From Microcebus murinus (Eukaryota > Chordata > Mammalia > Primates > Cheirogaleidae), in NCBI RefSeq assembly GCF_040939455.1, contig NC_134124.1, forward strand, positions 28,285,138 through 28,349,137: a stretch of 64,000 bases of DNA, read 5' to 3'. The stretch's first letter is position 1; every line of letters starts with the position of its first letter. Made by a program: the position numbers and the translations under genes. This document shows, piece by piece, positions 58,316 to 64,000 of this stretch. The notes beneath the pieces are model-generated. The model worked only from the letters and a program-made list of their open reading frames with translations, ran no database searches and was not told the DNA's origin.

Positions 58316-58579
58316 TACTCATATAAATGGCCCAATATATGGGGGCAGAGAAGCATGTGTTTTATTCATGCCACAGGAAAAGCTAGTTGCATTACAAAAG
58401 CCGCTGCACTAGCCGGCAGTGGGTAAATTCCTCGATTTCAAGCAGTGATGGTGCCAGTTTTTAATAGGAAAGTTTGATTGGCGAAAGAAAAAGGAGGGAC
58501 TACTCACCACTTCATACCACTCATAGACAGGATATCTCTTGGATTCTCCCATTCACTTAATCTCTCAATAGTCACTACA

Positions 58580-59335
58580 CCTGTCAGGTACTCTACTAGG
58601 ATTTGAGTAAACAAGGATGAAACAAGATTAATGCAATCTTTGCTCTCAGAAACCTTAAAATGTAGCGCGATAGGTAGACACAATTTCAACTTGAAGAAGA
58701 AATTCATGTTGTTATAAGAGATTTGGGAGAAACAAATAGAGCACTAAGATACTAATAATATACTACTGAATGTTTCTTCTGTTCCACTGGTATTGTTTTA
58801 AGTGTTTCCCAGTATTAGCTTATTTAGTGAGTAACAACAACCCATACTATTAGCACCTTTATTTTACAAATTATTAAACTGAGGCCCAGAATGGTTAAAT
58901 AAGTTGCTCAGAACTGCAGAGTAGTTGAGGGCAGGGTAGATGTTAGTCCTATTAGTACAATGTAGACACATGCTCTTGATCATGATAATACTCCCTTTCA
59001 TGATTTAACCAGGACTTTTTTTAGAGAGAGATAAGAAAAGTGAAAATTAAACTAAGCTGAGACCTGAAGGATGACAAGGAGTCAGACATGAGCAGAGCAA
59101 GAAAAGATTGTTCCAGACAAATGAAATTCCATGTAGGAGGATCTCAAAATGGAAATGAGCATAGTGTGTTCAAAACTGAAATTGGCCAGTATGTTTGAAG
59201 AATTTTGAACAAATTAGGCACATGACGACGGGATCATATAGAAATTTTAGGCCATGATAAAAATTTAGATTTTATTCCAGGTGTGAAGGGAAGCTCTTTG
59301 AAGAGATAAAAGCCCATTTTTATCTGCCAAACATT
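58580..59335 (-). mobile_element. LINE-2, antisense, split by a MIR
   Basis: The left part (58580-58760) has GTCAGGTACTCTACTAGGAT and CAATCTTTGCTCTCAGAAAC. The right part (58995-59335) has GCTGAGACCTGAAGGATGAC, GATTGTTCCAGACAAATGAA, GGCCATGATAAAAATTTAGA and GTGAAGGGAAGCTCTTTGAA. Together these follow the reverse L2 3' consensus once 58765-58990 is removed. The homologous antisense L2 at 2637-3240 has the same order. Confidence 0.75.
58765..58990 (-). mobile_element. MIR SINE nested in the L2, antisense
   Basis: CAACAACCCATACTATTAGC, TTTTACAAATTATTAAACTG, AGGCCCAGAATGGTTAAATA and TTGCTCAGAACTGCAGAGTA follow the reverse MIR consensus. It sits where the surrounding L2 is broken. Confidence 0.75.
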
Positions 59336-60597
59336 GCTGTCCCTTCCAAGGTGCTTTGAACTTTTTGGAACACTGTGGCAGAATGGTTAAAAATTAGGCG
59401 GTCTCTTAAAATATGGCATCTGGTCATTCAATTCTTAACAGAAAATCAAATCAACATGATTTTAAGTACTTTCAGGAAAAGGCACTTTAGGTTGAAATCT
59501 TTTCATTCATACACATCCTTCTTTTGTCTTGTGGCTTCTCGGTGGAATACATAGCCACAAATAGTTCTTGTTTCTTCAATCAGAGAGAAAGAAATGAGCA
59601 GATGGGAGATCAAAGGAGCAGCTGAGCAGAGAATCTGGTAGAAATATGCAGCAATTTATAGGTGGATGAATGAAAATTTGAGGGACCAGTATAGAAAGAG
59701 ATTTGATAAAAAATGACTTCTAGTTTCCATCTTGTGGATGTTGAGATATTCTGTGATCTTTTTTGATAGCTGAGCTTTCTACAGATATCTGTCGCAATTC
59801 TTTCTTAACAAGTATCTAAGGTGGTGTTTCTCATGAAGGAGTGAAAGTTTATTGAATTATACTACAAAGAAATAAAAAAAAAACTAAACAAATAAATATT
59901 TTACATCAAACATTACTCCACTGGAACTAAGTGTGTGGTTTTAATGCATGGTGGCTAATTAGAAAATGAGCCATTCACGTACTTGCAGATCTAGTAGAGT
60001 TTTTCACCAATGACACTATGCAACTAGAACTTTAAATGAAAGACATGCTTTGAGAGCAACAGTCTACTTAGAAGATTGAATCAAGACTTCATTAATCTCT
60101 TTCTGTCTGTTATATTGCATCCCTCTTTTCCTTCATTCAATGTTATATGTTATTTTAGGTAGATATAGTCTAGTGTCTTTTGAAGTTAGAAGTTGTTTTA
60201 TCCACATTTCTAAGGCTTACTTACAACACAGAGTGCGTACTCAGTAATTGTTATATAAGTAGTACAATTGTTTACAAGACAGATAAAACATTATAAACAC
60301 ATTATAGATACTTCCAGATCTAAAATTCCTTGCTTCTGTAGCTTATGTAAGTATTCCCTATTTATGTAGCTTGCATAAATATTCCCTATTACTTATTAAT
60401 TGCTTTAATGTACATGAAAATGAATCAGACTTTAGGGAAGTAAAATTTATGAATGTGTTATTTCCTACTTGCACTCTTTCCTCCAAGAGCCATTTGAGTC
60501 AAGAGATTTTTAAGCATTTCTTCTTTGAATCTTTTTAACATATATTTATTAATGCCCAAATAAAATATTCTATTTATTCATGTTTATGTTTAAAATT
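59336..60597. other. Unassigned AT-rich DNA
   Basis: No gene or confident repeat, apart from the short tandem duplication at 60337-60391. Confidence 0.4.
60337..60391. repeat. 27-28-bp tandem duplication
   Basis: TGTAGCTTATGTAAGTATTC...CTATTTA is followed directly by TGTAGCTTGCATAAATATTC...CTATTA. The three substitutions and one length difference suggest it is not very recent. Confidence 0.9.
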
Positions 60598-61349
60598 TAG
60601 CTACTTTAAGAAGGGAACTTCTTCAACCTGATAAAGAACATCTACAATAAATAAACAGCTAAATAATACTTAATGGTGAGGAACCAGATTTCTCACTAAG
60701 TTCAGAAATAAGGCTTGGATGTCCCCTCTCACCATGCCTTTCCATATTGTACTAGAAATGCAAGCTAATGCAATAAGAAAAAAAGTAATAAAAAGTATAT
60801 AGATTGGGCAGCAATAAATAAATAAAACTTTGTTCATACATGATAAGATTGTTCATGAAAAAAATCTGAAAGCCATGACAAAAATAAAGCAAACAAACAA
60901 ACGAACAAAATAACTCCTGGAACTAGTAAGGTATTACAGCAAGGTTGTAGGCTACAATTTTACAATACAATATGATAGTCAATTGCTTTCCTATATACCA
61001 GCACTGAACAAACAGAATTTGAAATTAAAAATGCATGATTAGGTATAAATCTAGCAAAATTTGTACAAGATCTATATAAGAAAAACTATAAAACTCTGAT
61101 GAAAGGAATAAAAGAATAAGTAAATAAATGGAGAGGTATTTCATGTTCACAGAAAGGAAGATTCAATATTGCCAAAATGTCACTTCTTTTTAACTTGATC
61201 TATAGATTTAATGCAATCCCTACCAAAATCCTAGCAAGTTATTTCATGGATATTGACAAACTCATTTTATAGTTCATATACAGAGGCAAAAGCCAGAATA
61301 ACCAACACAATATGGAAGAGAATAACAAAGTCAGAGTACTGACACTACC

Positions 61350-61931
61350 TGCGTTCCGTTTTGGGAAAATCCCAGGACGGTGTAGAAAAACCACACTGCA
61401 AACTGAGATGATGCCAACAGACGAAAGAAATGACCCAGACCAATCCAGCTTGGCAAGTTAGATGAGCTTATTCGAAGTTACTTACACATTTCTAGTCAAG
61501 ATAGGAATTCTCCAGGCACTCATTTCTGGGCTGTGGCAGGAATTCTTTGGAGAGTAAGATCCACACTGTCTGCCTGTTTGTGAAGCCCTACATTTTTTTT
61601 TTCCAGTAAGTGACACAGCGCTCTTTCTCTGTGTTGTTGTATATGTACATACAGCAGAGGTTGAGCAGGCACAGTATCTTTCATTAGTCTGGGACTTTAG
61701 TAATACAATTAACTAAAATGTAGTAAGGCAACCAAGGCAGTTTAAAACAGTTCAAATTGGTCTTAAGACTTATGATCATCTACACAAAATGAGCTACTTA
61801 AGAACATCCTTTGTGCTTTGTATTTCTTTAAGCTTTTTTGTTTTGATATATATCTCTAAGTTCAAAAGAAATCTGCATGAGTTCTGTTAAACATTAAAAG
61901 CCACTGGTGGGAAACTTTTCTTTTTCCTTCA
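61350..61931 (-). mobile_element. Probable ERV solo LTR nested in the L1, antisense
   Basis: The L1 ORF2 consensus ACACTACCTG|ACTTC is broken exactly here: left L1 ends at GACACTACC and right L1 resumes at ACTTCCAGAC. The insert is TG...CA, about 582 bp, and contains GAGCTTATTCGAAG, the reverse of an AATAAG-type polyadenylation signal, near its left (3') end. The family is not recognised and no exact TSD was found, so the LTR call is an inference from structure. Confidence 0.6.
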
Positions 61932-62902
61932 ACTTCCAGACTAACTAGAAAGCTATAGTAATCGAGACAGCATGGTATTACTGCAAGAATAGATAAATAG
62001 ATCAATGGAATAGGATATAGAGTCCAGAAATATACCCACATAAATATAGTCAACAGATCTTTTACAAAAGAGCAAAGGCAATACAATGAAGAAAAGAGGG
62101 AAATCCATATGCTAAAAAAATACAATAAAAGAAGAATTTAAACAAAGATTTTACACCCTTCACAAAGAAATATTCAATATACATCATAGATCTAAATATA
62201 AAATGCAAAACTCTAAATATTATATCTGATAACATAAGAGAAAGTCCACATCACTTTGGGTTTGACAATGACTTTTTAGATACAACACCAAAGACACAAT
62301 CCATGAAAAAAATAATAGGCTGAACATCATTAAAATGTAAGACTTCTGTCTGTGAAATTTACTGTCACAAGAATGAGAAGACAAGTCACAGACTAGGAGA
62401 AAATATGTGTAAAAGACATATCTCACAAAGAACTGTTGTCCAAAATATACAAAGAATGCTTAAAACTCAACAATAAGAGAATGAACAACCTGATTAAAAA
62501 ATGAGTAAAAGACCTGAACAAATACCTCATCAAGAATATATGCAGATGGAAAAGAAGTATATAAAAAGATATCAACATCATATTAAGTAATTGCAAATTA
62601 AAACAAAAATTTGATACCATTATACACCTATTAGCATGGTGAAAATTCATGACGCCAAATGTTGGCAAGACAGCAGAACTCTCAGTCTTTGTTCATGGGC
62701 AAACAAAATGCTGCAGCACTTTGGAAGTCAGTTTGGCAGTGTCATTAAACTAAACATACTCTTACCACATGATCCAGCAATCATGCTCCTTCATGTTTAC
62801 TCAAATTAGTTCAAAACTTAAGTCTGCTCAAAAATCTGCATACAGATGTTGATAGTAGCTTCATGTATAAGTTCCAAAACTTGGAAACAACTAAGATGAC
62901 TT

Positions 62903-62976
62903 TTAGTAGGTGAATGGATAAGTCTGTAGCACATTTTATTTATTTATAGGTGAATTGATAGGTCTGCAGCACAATG
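62903..62976. repeat. Local duplication inside the L1 3' region
   Basis: AGGTGAATGGATAAGTCTGT and AGGTGAATTGATAGGTCTGC, each followed by AGCACA, lie about 40 bp apart, separated by a TTTATTTATTTA run. L1 consensus has one copy of this segment, so it was duplicated after or during insertion. Confidence 0.8.
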
Positions 62977-63504
62977 GAATATTATTTGGTGCTACAAAGA
63001 AATGAGTTTTCAAGCCATGAAAAAGCATGAAGGAAATTTAAATGCATTTTAGAAGTGAAAGAAGTCAATCTGAAAGGCTTCATACTGCATGAATCCAACT
63101 ATATGACAAAAAGGCAAAACTATAGGAGACAGTAAAATGATTACTGATTGCCAGAGCTTGGAGTAAGGAGGGATGAATAGAACATGGTATTTTTAGGGCA
63201 GTAAAACTATTTTGTATGATACTATAATGGTGGACATGTGTCATTGTTCATTTGTCAAAAAGCATAGGAGGTACAACATCAAGAGTGAACCCTGAGGTAA
63301 ACTTTGGATTTGGGGTGATAATGATGTGTCAATGTTGGTTCAGAGATTGTAGCAAACACATCGTTTTGGTGGAGAGTATTGATAGTGGAGGAGGCTGCTT
63401 GTGCACAGAGGGCTTACAGGAACTCTGTACTTTCTGCCTAATTTTGCTGTGAACCTATAACTGCTCTATAAAATAAAGTCTATTTTAAAAAATAGCTCCT
63501 TTGA

Positions 63505-63820
63505 AATACTTTGATCACCTAGAAGAACAGACTCATGTCTTAACTACCTAACTATCTTGGGGATACTGGTATAATCTCTATCTCTCTAGGCAGATTTAGT
63601 TATTGCTATGTGGTTTATCTACATCCTATTTTTATTAGATATCATTTTTATTAAATATAAAAAAAATTTGTCTTTTTAAAAAAAGAAGCTTTCCATTTCT
63701 AAACAAAAATGGTTTGTTTTATTTCTAAAATCATACATATTTTAACATTATTAAAATGCTTAATAAGTAGCAAGACTATCATATGGATTATCTCCTTTAA
63801 AATTTTTATATAATAAATAT
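63505..63820. other. Unassigned very AT-rich DNA
   Basis: No gene or repeat recognised between the L1 and the terminal Alu. Confidence 0.4.
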
Positions 63821-63824
63821 ACAT

Positions 63825-64000
<176 letters not shown>

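Larger units (their letters stand above)
60610..63492 (+). mobile_element. Old 5'-truncated LINE-1 (L1ME/L1MC-type), sense, with TSD
   Basis: It starts inside ORF2 at GAAGGGAACTTCTTCAACCT. It continues with ATTTAATGCAATCCCTACCA (about 61207), AAAGCTATAGTAATCGAGAC (about 61950), ATTAGCATGGTGAAAATTCA (about 62630) and ATTTGGGGTGATAATGATGT (about 63308), ending TATAAAATAAAGTCTATTTT. TAGCTACTTTAA (60598-60609) and TAGCTCCTTTGA (63493-63504) match at 10 of 12 bases, a likely aged TSD. ORF2 is destroyed. A nested LTR lies at 61350-61931. Confidence 0.92.

Overview
This window is primate nuclear DNA from a strepsirrhine (lemur- or loris-like) genome, and it is gene-poor and AT-rich. The best organism evidence is the dimeric Alus at 8231-8617, 43712-44015 and 63825-64000. 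The 43.7 kb copy has the linker between its two arms that I associate with lemur Alus (a TTGGCCAACTAAAAATATAG-type segment), and the last copy reads GCCGTGGCGTCAGCCTAGCTC. Free Alu monomers and two LINE-1 3' ends with lineage-type 3' UTRs agree with this. No protein-coding gene, exon set, rRNA or tRNA gene could be supported. The longest ATG-started reading frame is 135 codons, and the long ones lie in old repeats, simple repeats or unassigned DNA.

Layout. 0-8 kb: a LINE-1 3' end, an antisense L2 and an antisense ERV1-like LTR (6.7 kb). 8-14 kb: an Alu carrying a (TC)n tract, MIRs, a LINE-1 3' UTR fragment, and an L2 piece inside a MIR (11.2 kb). 14-19 kb: a decayed but order-preserving L1M element split by an antisense ERVL-type LTR, then a repeat-free block (18.8-19.4 kb) rich in homeodomain-like sites. 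19-32 kb: mostly unassigned AT-rich DNA with a MER5-type hAT element, an MLT1A-type LTR, a MIR, a (GT)n tract, an Alu monomer, a possible conserved block (30.2-31.2 kb) and a short LINE-1 insertion with a perfect 16-bp target-site duplication. 32-41 kb: hAT, L2, an Alu monomer, and two antisense L1M stretches, each interrupted by foreign DNA (33.0-33.5 kb and 39.0-39.2 kb). 41-47 kb: a purine-only tract, L2 pieces, an Alu, an Alu monomer and two antisense LTRs. 47-60 kb: MIRs, a LINE-1 3' end, an ERVL-type LTR, a hAT fragment, a (CA)n tract, a frame-coherent decayed coding relic on the minus strand (57.7-58.3 kb), and an L2 interrupted by a MIR. 60.6-63.5 kb: a 5'-truncated old L1 with a recognisable target-site duplication and a nested LTR. 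The window ends inside an antisense Alu.

The features form a layered record of transposition rather than a working gene system. Nested insertions give relative ages: L2/MIR and L1M are oldest, then hAT elements and ERVL/MaLR LTRs, then Alu monomers, then strepsirrhine Alus and LINE-1s. I found no sign of an undescribed biological system. The items most worth following are the coding relic near 58 kb, the GC-rich insert in the L1 at 33 kb, and the two candidate conserved noncoding blocks. Family names come from recognising consensus motifs by eye; a RepeatMasker run would settle them.
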